The notes under the pieces were generated by a model that was not told the DNA's origin, did no database searches, and saw only the letters and a list, made by a program, of their open reading frames with translations. Shown here one piece after another: positions 7,898 to 15,203 of a stretch of DNA of 55,554 nucleotides. Numbering within the stretch: the stretch's first letter is position 1; the number at the start of each line of letters is the position of its first letter. Source of the stretch: Hyphomonadaceae bacterium BRH_c29 (GTDB lineage: Bacteria; Pseudomonadota; Alphaproteobacteria; Caulobacterales; Hyphomonadaceae); contig LADW01000018.1 of NCBI GenBank assembly GCA_000961695.1, positions 1-55,554 on the forward strand, read 5' to 3'. Both the position numbers and the translations under genes were made by a program.

Positions 7898-9229
7898 TTA
7901 CGGGGCTGTCCGGCTGGCCGGGCAGCGCCCTGCCGTGACGCGTTCGACGACCGCCGGATCGCCATCGGTCTTCGCCGGTGTCAGGCCGAGCGCGCAGGCC
8001 GCCATCAGATAGACGTTCACATTCTCGAACGGCGCGGCTGTCTCTCCCTCAGGGAAGATTGGACCGGCGCCGATGAACGTGGCCCGCATCGACGGGTCGA
8101 GATTGTCATAGCCGTGCGTAGCTGCGACCAGCGGGCGCCAGCCACCCATATCTTTCGCCTGCAGCGACCAGCCCGGATCGGCCAGCACGAACAGGTCCGG
8201 CCCGCGTGTTGGGTGATCGAAATGATAGTTCGCCGGCATCTCGCCGCGCTTCCAGACATGGATGTGCGGGTTGAAGTCCTTCAGAGCCGCATAGGCCGCG
8301 TCCAGGGCGTCTCCTTCGCCATAGATCTGGAGGAAGGGCGAACCGGAGCCGGCCCAGGCGCCCGTGAATTGTGGAATGACCAGCTGATCGAGGTCGAGCA
8401 GGGCGCCGACGTCGAGGCTGCGGGCTTCATCGATATTGACCATGCCATGGTCGGACACGACGATGATGGTCGTATTGTCGAGCAGGCCGCGCGCCTTCAG
8501 GCCGTCGACCAGTTGGCCGACATAGCCGTCGACTTCCAGCACGGCGTCTTTGGCCTTGTCGGAATCCGGGCCGAAATAGTGGCCGGCTGTGTCGACCCGG
8601 TCAAAATAGACCGCCGCGAAGCGAGGCATCGTGTCTGCCGGGCCATCGAACCAGGACAGGACTTCGTCGACGCGGTCCTGATACGGCTTCTCGTGTTCGT
8701 AGGGTGTCCAGCGTGACGGGCGCAGGCCTTCGATCTCGACCTCGGAGCCGAGCCAGAACATGATCGAGGCGTTGAGGCCCTGTTTCTCGGCGGTGATCCA
8801 GATCGGCTCGCCGCCCCACCAGCGAGCGTCCTGGGGGCCGGTATCATTCTGGAACTGCTCATCGAGCGCGCGGTCATAGGGCGCGTTGTCGACCATGCCG
8901 TGATGTTCCGGGTAAAGCCCGGTGGCGAGGGAATAGAAATTCACGAACGTCTTGGTCGGCATCACCGGCACCATGGCCTCGGCCTGTACGCCGCGCGCCG
9001 CCAGCGCCTGCAGGTTCGGTGCGTTCCACTTGTCCACCATGTCGGTCTGCAACCCGTCGAGGCCGATCATCAGGACGCGCGGCAGACTGGCGGGATCGGG
9101 CGTTTCCGCCGCAACAGGCTGAGCTTCGGCAACCGCAACAGGGGCGTCTGTTTCAGCCGGTGTATGGCTGCAGGCCACGGCCAGAAGGCAGGCGGACAGG
9201 GCCGCGGCCCATACGGTGATACGCTTCAT
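7898..9229 (-). CDS. NPP-type nucleotide pyrophosphatase/phosphodiesterase, lipoprotein
   Basis: A 443-residue alkaline-phosphatase-superfamily enzyme of the ENPP branch. A lipobox LLAVAC (Cys20) predicts export and lipid anchoring. Active-site residues are all present: Asp58 in LMIGLDGL, the nucleophile Thr94 in MPTKTF followed by NFYSLATGLYPEHHGMVDN, Asp213/His217 in RVDTAGHYFGP, and Asp260/His261 in VVSDHGM. ENPPs hydrolyse phosphodiester or pyrophosphate bonds in nucleotides or lysophospholipids and sphingomyelin, depending on subfamily. It probably acts at the periplasmic membrane face. A 20-30 residue Ala/Pro/Glu linker separates the anchor from the domain. Specificity is not determinable here. 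Confidence 0.92.
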   Translation of the reverse strand: MKRITVWAAALSACLLAVACSHTPAETDAPVAVAEAQPVAAETPDPASLPRVLMIGLDGLQTDMVDKWNAPNLQALAARGVQAEAMVPVMPTKTFVNFYSLATGLYPEHHGMVDNAPYDRALDEQFQNDTGPQDARWWGGEPIWITAEKQGLNASIMFWLGSEVEIEGLRPSRWTPYEHEKPYQDRVDEVLSWFDGPADTMPRFAAVYFDRVDTAGHYFGPDSDKAKDAVLEVDGYVGQLVDGLKARGLLDNTTIIVVSDHGMVNIDEARSLDVGALLDLDQLVIPQFTGAWAGSGSPFLQIYGEGDALDAAYAALKDFNPHIHVWKRGEMPANYHFDHPTRGPDLFVLADPGWSLQAKDMGGWRPLVAATHGYDNLDPSMRATFIGAGPIFPEGETAAPFENVNVYLMAACALGLTPAKTDGDPAVVERVTAGRCPASRTAP

Positions 9230-9391
9230 GATCTGGCTCCGGTTTTTTGCCGCGCTTAGCCTGCGTCTGCTTCAGTCTTATGACCTCCGCACAGAAATTT
9301 CAAAACGTCCGGGCCAAATGGCGGTGGTCTGATCGGGCGTATCGCGCGTACTGTAAGTCTGATCCCGTCCTGGCTGGCCGAAGAGGCAATC

Positions 9392-10063
9392 ATGATCACG
9401 CTGCACCATCTGGAGAAATCCCAGTCCATTCGCATCCTCTGGCTGCTGGAGGAACTGGGCGTACCGTATGAAGTCAAACTGTATGACCGCGACCCACAGA
9501 CCCGGCTCGCACCGGCGGCTTACAAGGCGGTCTCGCCGCTCGGCACCGCGCCGGTGATCACCGAGGGAGACGTCACGCTGGCTGAGACCAATGCCATCGT
9601 GGACTATATCCTCGACCGCCATGATGACGGCCGCCTGCGCCCCGCGCCGGGCACGCCGGAGCGGGCGCGCTACCTGTTCTGGTTCCATGCCTCACAGGGC
9701 AGCCTGCAGCCGCTGCTGACCAACAAGTTCGTCATGATGGCGATGACCACGCGGGCGCCGTTCCTGTTCCGGCCGATCGCGAAAGCGCTGGTCGGCGGGC
9801 TCGACAAGGCCTTCTTCGGCCCGCGCCTGACGGCGCTACTGACAGAGATCGAGACGCAGCTCGGCAAGACAAAATGGTTTGCAGGCGATCACCTGACCGC
9901 CGCCGACATCGTGATGGGTTATTCCATGGAACTCGCCGCCGCCCGCGCCGGCATGGATGAAGTGACCTACCCGAACGCGCACCGTTTCCTGAAACAGATG
10001 CGCGAAACGCCCTCCTACATCCGCGCCATGGAGAAAGACGGGAAGGGGACCGTGCTGCTCTAG
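9392..10063 (+). CDS. Glutathione S-transferase
   Basis: A 223-residue two-domain GST. The N-terminal thioredoxin fold has LEKSQSIRILWLLEELGVPY (about 7-26) and the cis-proline and glutathione-binding segment GTAPVITEGDVTLAETNAI (about 51-69). An all-helical C-terminal domain ends MEKDGKGTVLL. The layout resembles bacterial and fungal GSTs with a Ser/Gln-type N-terminal site. It conjugates or reduces small electrophiles in the cytosol. The final third is duplicated twice downstream (11456-11584 and 12161-12205), so this is the intact copy of a once larger local family. Confidence 0.92.
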   Translation: MITLHHLEKSQSIRILWLLEELGVPYEVKLYDRDPQTRLAPAAYKAVSPLGTAPVITEGDVTLAETNAIVDYILDRHDDGRLRPAPGTPERARYLFWFHASQGSLQPLLTNKFVMMAMTTRAPFLFRPIAKALVGGLDKAFFGPRLTALLTEIETQLGKTKWFAGDHLTAADIVMGYSMELAAARAGMDEVTYPNAHRFLKQMRETPSYIRAMEKDGKGTVLL

Positions 10064-10105
10064 CCGGGTCGCGCGTTTGCGGCCCGCACGGCTCCAACAT
10101 TACGC

Positions 10106-10134
10106 ATTTGTACTTTAGAGTACTCTAAACAAAT
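10106..10134. promoter_or_regulatory. Perfect palindrome, probable repressor operator
   Basis: TTTAGAGTACTCTAAA at 10114-10129 is a perfect 16-base palindrome, flanked by ATTTG (10106-10110) and CAAAT (10130-10134), which are also inverted relative to each other. It lies 57 bases before the FAD monooxygenase ATG in an otherwise GC-rich gap. Its length and symmetry fit a dimeric TetR-, MarR- or PadR-type operator. No regulator gene of these classes is adjacent. Confidence 0.6.
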
Positions 10135-10185
10135 CCCATCGGTTCCTTACGTGTCTGACACGAGGCGAGCAAATGGGAGCTGCAA

Positions 10186-11424
10186 ATGACTGACCGGAAA
10201 ATCCTGAAAACACAGTGTTGCATCGCCGGCGGCGGCCCGGCGGGCGTGATGTTGGGTTACCTGCTCGCGCGTCAGGGTGTGCAGGTTGTTGTGCTGGAAA
10301 AGCACGCCGATTTCTTCCGGGATTTCCGGGGCGATACGGTTCATCCCTCCACACTCCAGGCGATGAGCGAGATGAATTTGCTGGAAAGCTATCTGGAGAG
10401 ACCGTTCCAGAAAACAGACCGGCTGAGTGTCGTCATTGATGAAAAGGAAATTCCGATTGCGGACTTTCGTCACCTGCCTGTCGTCGCGCCCTATATCGCG
10501 ATGATGCCGCAATGGGAGTTCCTGAACCACCTTGCCGAACAAGGCCGGGACATGCCCGGCTTCACATTGCTGATGTCGACCCAGGCAGAGCGGTTTGTCG
10601 AAACGAACGGACGTGTCACGGCGCTGGAAGCGGAAGGCCCGGACGGGCCGGTGACCATAGAGGCCGATCTGGTTGTCGGGGCCGACGGGCGGGACTCTGT
10701 CCTGAGGGATCAAAGCAAACTCCCCATAAAAGACATCGGTGCGCCGGTGGATGTTTACTGGTTCCGGCTGCCCCGGCAGAGCGGCGGGACGGAGTCGCTC
10801 GGCCGCATCAATTCCGATGGCATGCTGGTGATGATCAATCGCGGCGACTACTGGCAGTGCGCCCTGCCGTTCCCGAAAGGGGCGGACGAACAGATCCGAG
10901 CCGCGGGCCTGCAGGCGTTCCGTGAGCGGATCGCGCGTCTGGCGCCCATACTGGCCGATGCTGTCGATGAGCTGAGCAGCTGGGACGATGTTAAACTGCT
11001 GACCGTTCAGGTGAACCGGCTGGAAACCTGGTGGAAGCCCGGCCTCCTGTTTATCGGAGATGCGGCACACGCCATGTCTCCGGTTGGCGGTGTGGGCGTC
11101 AATCTGGCGGTTCAGGATGCCATTGCGGCAGCGCGGATACTTGGCGCGCCATTACGGGATGGCCGGTTGTCGGATGAGGATCTCGCCGCCGTGCAGAAAC
11201 GCCGGGAATGGCCGGCGCGGACGACACAGGCCGCGCAGGTCATGGCGCACCGCAGGGTTCTGATTCCGGCCCTGTCGCAGAAGAGCAAGGTCCACGTGCC
11301 GTTTGCGCTTCACCTGTTCCAGTGGGTGCCGCCCTTGCGCCGCCTGCCGGCACGTGCAGTCGGCATGGGGGTGCGGCCCGAACACTGGGATACGCGGCTC
11401 GACCGGCTGGCGGATGCGGCCTGA
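10186..11424 (+). CDS. FAD-dependent monooxygenase (PHBH/UbiH-like)
   Basis: A 412-residue flavoprotein of the group A aromatic hydroxylase fold. The dinucleotide-binding motif IAGGGPAGVMLGYLLA starts at about residue 13, with the acidic strand end VVVLEKH near 37. The RGDTVHPSTLQ segment lies at about 46-56, and the second FAD motif LFIGDAAHAMSPVGGVGVN at about 289-307. Such enzymes hydroxylate aromatic or polyketide substrates, or in some cases inactivate antibiotics, using NAD(P)H and oxygen. It has a palindromic operator-like site in its 5' gap. It sits between the intact GST gene and a GST 3'-end remnant, suggesting insertion or local rearrangement. The substrate is unknown. Confidence 0.9.
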   Translation: MTDRKILKTQCCIAGGGPAGVMLGYLLARQGVQVVVLEKHADFFRDFRGDTVHPSTLQAMSEMNLLESYLERPFQKTDRLSVVIDEKEIPIADFRHLPVVAPYIAMMPQWEFLNHLAEQGRDMPGFTLLMSTQAERFVETNGRVTALEAEGPDGPVTIEADLVVGADGRDSVLRDQSKLPIKDIGAPVDVYWFRLPRQSGGTESLGRINSDGMLVMINRGDYWQCALPFPKGADEQIRAAGLQAFRERIARLAPILADAVDELSSWDDVKLLTVQVNRLETWWKPGLLFIGDAAHAMSPVGGVGVNLAVQDAIAAARILGAPLRDGRLSDEDLAAVQKRREWPARTTQAAQVMAHRRVLIPALSQKSKVHVPFALHLFQWVPPLRRLPARAVGMGVRPEHWDTRLDRLADAA

Positions 11425-11455
11425 AATCGAGCCCTGACAATCGGGGCCTGAAAAA

Positions 11456-11584
11456 CAGCTCGGCCAGACAAAATGGTTCGCGGGCGAGCATCTGACCGCC
11501 GCCGACATCGTGATGGGCTATTCCATGGAACTCGCCGCCGCCCGCGCCATGGAGAAAGACGGGAAGGGGACTGTGCTGCTATAG
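11456..11584 (+). pseudogene. Decayed GST paralogue, 3' end only
   Basis: These 129 bases match the 3' part of the intact GST gene (9857-9949 joined to 10028-10063) at 121 positions by hand count. Six of the eight differences are silent, so the parent was a diverged working paralogue before truncation. A 78-base in-frame deletion has removed the segment between two CCGCGCC repeats (9943-9949 and 10021-10027 in the intact gene). The reading frame stays open to its TAG at 11584 but has no start. Homology begins abruptly at 11456. Confidence 0.9.
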
Positions 11585-11591
11585 GGGGCAG

Positions 11592-12146
11592 ATGTCACAG
11601 CCAGTTATCCTTCTCCTGAACGGTCCCGGAAGTGCGGGCAAAACCAGCCTTGGCCGGGCGTTGCAGCGCGCGACGGAGGCTCCTTTCCTGCATGTCCAGA
11701 TGGACGATTTTCTCAGCATGCAGCCACCTCGGGATGACAATCATCCGGAGACGTTTTTCTGGGAAACGACGCATGAGGATGGCGTGCCTCTCACCCGCTT
11801 CCATACAGGGCTACGCGGAGCTGCGCTCATGCGCGGTTACCGGCGGAGCATCGCCGCTCTCGCCGGTGAAGGCTGGAATATCATCGCGGATGATGTGGCC
11901 GTTGCCGAAGACATCGCGGACTATCGCGACGTTCTTGCGCCCTTCCGGTTGTTGGTCGTCAAAGTCCACGCGCCGCTCGACGTGCTGGAAGCGCGTGAAG
12001 AGGCCCGGGGCGACCGGATGATCGGCCTGGCGCGTGGCCAGTGGCAACGGGTTCATGCCGGCGTGACCTACGATTTCACGCTCGATACGTCTGCGCTGAC
12101 GCCGGAAGCGGGGGCGCAACTGATCTGCGAGCAGTTTGGGCTTTGA
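11592..12146 (+). CDS. Chloramphenicol phosphotransferase-like P-loop kinase
   Basis: A 184-residue P-loop protein of the CPT family. Walker A is GPGSAGKTS at 11-19. QMDDFLS at about 36-42 holds the acidic residue typical of the catalytic site. The C-terminal block REEARGDRMIGLARGQWQRVH and YDFTLDTS (about 134-170) is the family signature around the lid and base-binding region. CPT from Streptomyces phosphorylates the primary hydroxyl of chloramphenicol, but most relatives have unknown substrates, so resistance is not implied. The ATG at 11592 is only seven bases after the GST remnant stop; GGGGGCAG from that junction serves as ribosome-binding site. Another GST remnant follows. Confidence 0.85.
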   Translation: MSQPVILLLNGPGSAGKTSLGRALQRATEAPFLHVQMDDFLSMQPPRDDNHPETFFWETTHEDGVPLTRFHTGLRGAALMRGYRRSIAALAGEGWNIIADDVAVAEDIADYRDVLAPFRLLVVKVHAPLDVLEAREEARGDRMIGLARGQWQRVHAGVTYDFTLDTSALTPEAGAQLICEQFGL

Positions 12147-12160
12147 GTGGCAGGGCCGCT

Positions 12161-12205
12161 CACCGCGCTATGGAGAAGGACGGGAAGGGGCCGATCCTGC
12201 TATAG
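12161..12205 (+). pseudogene. Third copy of the GST 3' terminus
   Basis: ATGGAGAAGGACGGGAAGGG at 12170-12189 and the following CTGCTATAG repeat the last 12 codons of the GST gene: 30 of 36 bases match the intact copy by hand count, encoding MEKDGKGPILL and a stop. Copies two and three share CTATAG where the intact gene has CTCTAG. Only the extreme 3' end survives, directly behind the CPT-like kinase gene. Confidence 0.8.
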
Positions 12206-12215
12206 GGCTGGCCGC

Positions 12216-12716
12216 TTAGTATTCCAGCTTTCCGGAGAGGTTCAGCTCGAAACACTGTTCGCCATTCGTCGGACGCGGGTCGGCAATGTCCGGAACGATG
12301 CTGTTTGTGGCGACCGGGAAGGGCAGGAAAGCGGCCTGGTCCTCTGGCGCTGCGGTGGCAAAGTCCGCGCAGATATGGGTAACCTTGCCGTCCACGCGGA
12401 TCAGGCGGAAGTCCTCGCCGGAGATGGGATCCTTCCGAATCTCCGCTGTCGTGCAGTAATCCTGCTGCCGGGTGCTGGAGGTCGCGTGCGACATCTCCTC
12501 TTCCACAACCGACAGGTCTTCCGGAATATCTCCATGAGCCTGATAGTAGCAGGCGAGCGCCAGGGCGGTTGCCGACACCGCGCTCAGGCGGGCGGTGTCT
12601 TCCCTCTGCTTGCGCGCTTCGCCGGGGCCGCCTGTAACGGCAATTCCGGCGATAGAGGCCGCGACGATCACCGCAACCAGCGCGCCGCCATAGATCGTGT
12701 GCTGGTTAAATGCCAT
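12216..12716 (-). CDS. Hypothetical protein with one N-terminal membrane segment
   Basis: A 166-residue protein starting MAFNQHTIYGG, chosen because its ATG overlaps the end of the upstream DUF5671 gene by 11 bases, implying coupled translation. One hydrophobic segment (about 8-28) is followed by a polar domain with four cysteines (CYYQAHGD, DYCTTAEIRKDPISGEDFRL, HICADF, EQCFELNLSGKLEY). The domain faces the periplasm if the segment is an anchor, and the cysteines could form disulfides. The PISGEDFRL and CFELNLSG segments look like small periplasmic domains found with DUF5671 proteins. The function is unknown. Confidence 0.75.
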   Translation of the reverse strand: MAFNQHTIYGGALVAVIVAASIAGIAVTGGPGEARKQREDTARLSAVSATALALACYYQAHGDIPEDLSVVEEEMSHATSSTRQQDYCTTAEIRKDPISGEDFRLIRVDGKVTHICADFATAAPEDQAAFLPFPVATNSIVPDIADPRPTNGEQCFELNLSGKLEY

Positions 12717-13350
12717 TGGCTTCGTCCCGCTCTGCATTGGAGATGAAATAACCGAAGATGCCCCCGGCGATGCCCGCCACAACGAGCGATTTCAGCGTGA
12801 AGCGCCAGGTCAGCTCGCCATTCAGGAAGCTGTAGACGAGCGAGATCGCATCTCCGACCAGCACAATGCCCGCGATGACGAGGCTCACATAGATCAGCCA
12901 TTTGCGGATGCGCGAACGCTGAAGCGCCGGATTGTCATGGCGCGCTTTGAGCAGGATGCGGGCAAGCCAGAGGAAGATCGGCGTGCCGACGATCAGCCCG
13001 GCGACCGCGCCGCGGATCTGGCGGTCGAGCGAGCTGCGCAGATATGATGCTTCCTCGATCTTGTCCTGAATGACGGTGTCGATCAGCGCAAACAGAAGCG
13101 AGCCGAGATTGAAGGCGACAACGCCGAGCAGGATGAAGAAGAGAAGATAGAAAAACGCCTCGCGCGCCGAGAGGTAAGCGGCAGGTTTCGGCACGGCGAT
13201 GGGGAAGGCGACATCGGAATAGGCGCCCAGCGCCTCGTCCACCTCATCGGCCCGCCAGCCTGCCTCCAGAAGTGCCGAACGGATGCCGCCGCGCGCCTCT
13301 CCCTTTTCCAGGGCTTCCTTCACGAACTGGGTCAGCGTGCTGTTCGCCAT
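12706..13350 (-). CDS. DUF5671 integral membrane protein
   Basis: A 214-residue protein starting MANSTLTQFVKEALEKGEAR; the ATG at 13350 is preceded by GGAGGAGACGCAC. A soluble N-terminal region of about 60 residues contains a UBA-like GWRADEVDEAL segment. Four predicted membrane helices follow (about 68-93, 110-130, 150-172, 183-205), separated by short basic loops. This matches DUF5671-type proteins. The gene forms a two-gene operon with the membrane-anchored hypothetical protein downstream. No biochemical role is known for the family. Confidence 0.8.
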   Translation of the reverse strand: MANSTLTQFVKEALEKGEARGGIRSALLEAGWRADEVDEALGAYSDVAFPIAVPKPAAYLSAREAFFYLLFFILLGVVAFNLGSLLFALIDTVIQDKIEEASYLRSSLDRQIRGAVAGLIVGTPIFLWLARILLKARHDNPALQRSRIRKWLIYVSLVIAGIVLVGDAISLVYSFLNGELTWRFTLKSLVVAGIAGGIFGYFISNAERDEANGI

Positions 13351-13440
13351 GTGCGTCTCCTCCATCTCGACCTTGAGATACGCGTTCTTATACGCCGGGA
13401 TTGTGGCGGCGTCTGGCAGGATGCAAGAAATTTGGGAGGA

Positions 13441-13473
13441 TAAAAGTGGAGGCTTCTGTTGCCAGGCGCCTCC
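13441..13473 (-). terminator. Intrinsic terminator of ssrA
   Basis: On the minus strand GGAGGC (13473-13468) pairs with GCCTCC (13453-13448) across a 14-base loop and is followed by ACTTTTA. It lies just beyond the last structured element of the tmRNA, a perfect eight-pair hairpin CCTAGGGA/TCCCTAGG. Confidence 0.7.
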
Positions 13474-13474
13474 G

Positions 13475-13770
13475 GGCCCCGCCTAGGGAGCTGAATCCCT
13501 AGGAGTTAGAGCGGTAATCCGCGCACAGCTTACGCTGCGAGCAGTTCACCTTCAGCAAAGTTGTCGTTTGCAACTATGTTGATTTGGGCTTCTGAGGGGG
13601 CCCAATCCGGCGAAGGCCTCGTCTTTACACGTCCGTCGATCCTATTTCGGCCCCGTCAGAAACAGGCCCGGTGAAAAGGCCTGAACCTGCTTTTGGTGGA
13701 GCCGCCGGGTACCGCCCCCGGGTCCGAGCCGCTTATTACACGCGCGTTTATCGCCATAGTCCGAAGACAT
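13475..13770 (-). ncRNA. ssrA: Circularly permuted (two-piece) tmRNA
   Basis: tmRNA rescues stalled ribosomes and adds a degradation tag. On the minus strand the acceptor piece comes first and ends TCCACCA at 13700-13694. A short intervening segment (about 13693-13655) follows. The coding piece starts GGGGCCG at 13654. GGGGCCG pairs with CGGCTCC of the acceptor piece and leaves the G3-U70 wobble that alanyl-tRNA synthetase recognises. The tag frame at 13571-13530 encodes ANDNFAEGELLAA then TAA. A perfect eight-pair hairpin (13505-13484 region) and a terminator follow. This order is the alphaproteobacterial permuted form, in which processing yields two RNAs. Outer ends are estimates; a TATATT -10-like box lies at 13780-13775. 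Confidence 0.95.
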
Positions 13771-13774
13771 GATC

Positions 13775-13823
13775 AATATAGGGGCACCCGCCCCCCGATG
13801 GAAGGGGCAAAGGCGGTTGGTGC
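13775..13823 (-). promoter_or_regulatory. Likely ssrA promoter region with overlapping hairpin
   Basis: TATATT (13780-13775) sits just upstream of the estimated tmRNA 5' end. An imperfect inverted repeat, GCACCCGCC (13784-13792) against GGCGGTTGGTGC (13812-13823), lies between it and the di-haem peroxidase stop codon. It may end transcription from that gene, although it has no T-run. No clear -35 was found. Confidence 0.4.
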
Positions 13824-13848
13824 GGGGGGCTTGTGGTGGAAGTGGCCC

Positions 13849-14976
13849 CTATTTCTCCGGCAGGGGTGACTTGGCGTCGCTCAATGGCAGCTGCGGGATG
13901 GTCAGCTCCGGCTGATCGCCGGTCAGCGAGCCGAGGAAGGCTGTGAGCTGGTCGATCTCTTCCGGGGTCAGCGTCTGGCCGGTCTGGACGTCGGCCATCA
14001 CTGCGACGGCTTTTTTCAGGTCAGGCTCGGAGCCGGAGTGGAAATAGGGCGCCGTCTCAACGATGTTGCGCAGGGTCGGCACCTTGAAGAAGTAATCGTC
14101 CGCCGCGTTCCCGGTTATGCCGCCGCGACCTTTGTCTTCTGGCGGGCGATATTTCGGATCCGGATCGGAGAAGACACCGAATTTCTGGTACATGGTTCCG
14201 CCGAGGTTCACGCCGGAGTGGCAGGCGATGCAGCCCGTGTCGATGAACAGGCCAAGCCCGGCTTTCTCGTCTGCTGTCAGCGCGTTGGCATCGCCGCGCA
14301 GGAACTGGTCGAACGGTGCGTTCGGCGTGATCAGGGTCGCTTCAAAGCCGGCAATGGCCATTTGCGCGTTTTCGAGCGTGACGGGGTCCATTTCCCCCGG
14401 AAAGGCGTCTGCGAACATGGGGGTGTAGCCGGGCAGGGCCAAAATCTGCTCCGTCACGTGCGCCTGGGGCGAGGCCATCTCGACGGGATTGACCAGAGGG
14501 CCACCGGCCTGTTCGACCAGATCCTTGGCCCGGCCGTCCCAGAACTGAACGAAGCTGAACACGGCATTGTAGACAGTCGGAGAGTTCCGACCGCCACGCG
14601 CGCCATGGAAGCCTGCGGAGAAGGGGGAGTTATCGGCGCCGCCAAGACCGGGATAGTGGCAGGAGGCACAGCTGATCGAGTGGCTGGCGGAAAGCCTCGG
14701 ATCGAAGAAGAGCGACTGGCCCAGCTTGACCAGTTCCGGCGTGGATGTGACGCCTTCGATGGCCGGAACCTCTGTCGGGATGGGCTCCAGGAAGTCGCGC
14801 GCCTGAAGGATCAGCGGGTCAGTGGTTTCGGCCATTGTCGGCGCGGGCGGTTGCGCCGGTTCGGAGGCTTTAGCCGTCTCAGTTGTCGGCTGACCACCGG
14901 GCGAACACGCCGTTGCCGCCATCACTGCGGCGAGTGAAACCGTCAGGAATAGGGTCTTCGATTTGAGGCTTGCCAT
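13849..14976 (-). CDS. Di-haem cytochrome c peroxidase / MauG-family protein, lipoprotein
   Basis: A 375-residue exported protein. I chose the ATG at 14976 because it begins a lipoprotein signal, MASLKSKTLF to ATAC (Cys24). Two c-type haem sites, CASCH (C103/C106/H107) and CIACH (C249/C252/H253), define the di-haem peroxidase/MauG family. Between them lie PTVYNAVF and QFWDGRA, typical of the family. These periplasmic enzymes reduce hydrogen peroxide or oxidise protein substrates through a high-valent iron. A Pro/Ala/Glu linker separates the anchor from the enzyme. It is divergent from a membrane-bound LuxR-type regulator, with an inverted repeat in the shared gap. Confidence 0.92.
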   Translation of the reverse strand: MASLKSKTLFLTVSLAAVMAATACSPGGQPTTETAKASEPAQPPAPTMAETTDPLILQARDFLEPIPTEVPAIEGVTSTPELVKLGQSLFFDPRLSASHSISCASCHYPGLGGADNSPFSAGFHGARGGRNSPTVYNAVFSFVQFWDGRAKDLVEQAGGPLVNPVEMASPQAHVTEQILALPGYTPMFADAFPGEMDPVTLENAQMAIAGFEATLITPNAPFDQFLRGDANALTADEKAGLGLFIDTGCIACHSGVNLGGTMYQKFGVFSDPDPKYRPPEDKGRGGITGNAADDYFFKVPTLRNIVETAPYFHSGSEPDLKKAVAVMADVQTGQTLTPEEIDQLTAFLGSLTGDQPELTIPQLPLSDAKSPLPEK

Positions 14977-15045
14977 GCTGCAGAACTCCGATGTCACGTT
15001 CTCTAGAAAGTTATGCGGGAAGCGCCTTGGCTCCAACATTCTTGT

Positions 15046-15063
15046 CGTAAGCAGATGCTTACG
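15046..15063. promoter_or_regulatory. Inverted repeat in the peroxidase/regulator divergent gap
   Basis: CGTAAGC-AGAT-GCTTACG is a perfect seven-base inverted repeat with a four-base spacer, 70 bases upstream of the di-haem peroxidase ATG. A related GCGTAAGT half-site follows at about 15071-15078. It could be an operator for the adjacent LuxR-type regulator. Confidence 0.5.
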
Positions 15064-15203
15064 GCCCGTGGCGTAAGTGGTATAAGCGCCCAGATTGAAG
15101 ATTATACAAGCTGATGGCTCATGCTCATTGAGCTTGTCTCGGTTCCGTCACCAGCAGAAACATCAGGACGGGCACAATGCCGAAGACTGGAAAGACGAGG
15201 ATC

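Noticed and set aside
11592..12146. Calling the CPT-like and APH-like genes antibiotic-resistance genes
   Set aside because: Family membership alone does not show resistance; chromosomal members often have other substrates and no resistance context is present.
13376..13860. Protein-coding potential in the tmRNA region
   Set aside because: No open frame beyond the tag; the RNA pairings and CCA explain the sequence.
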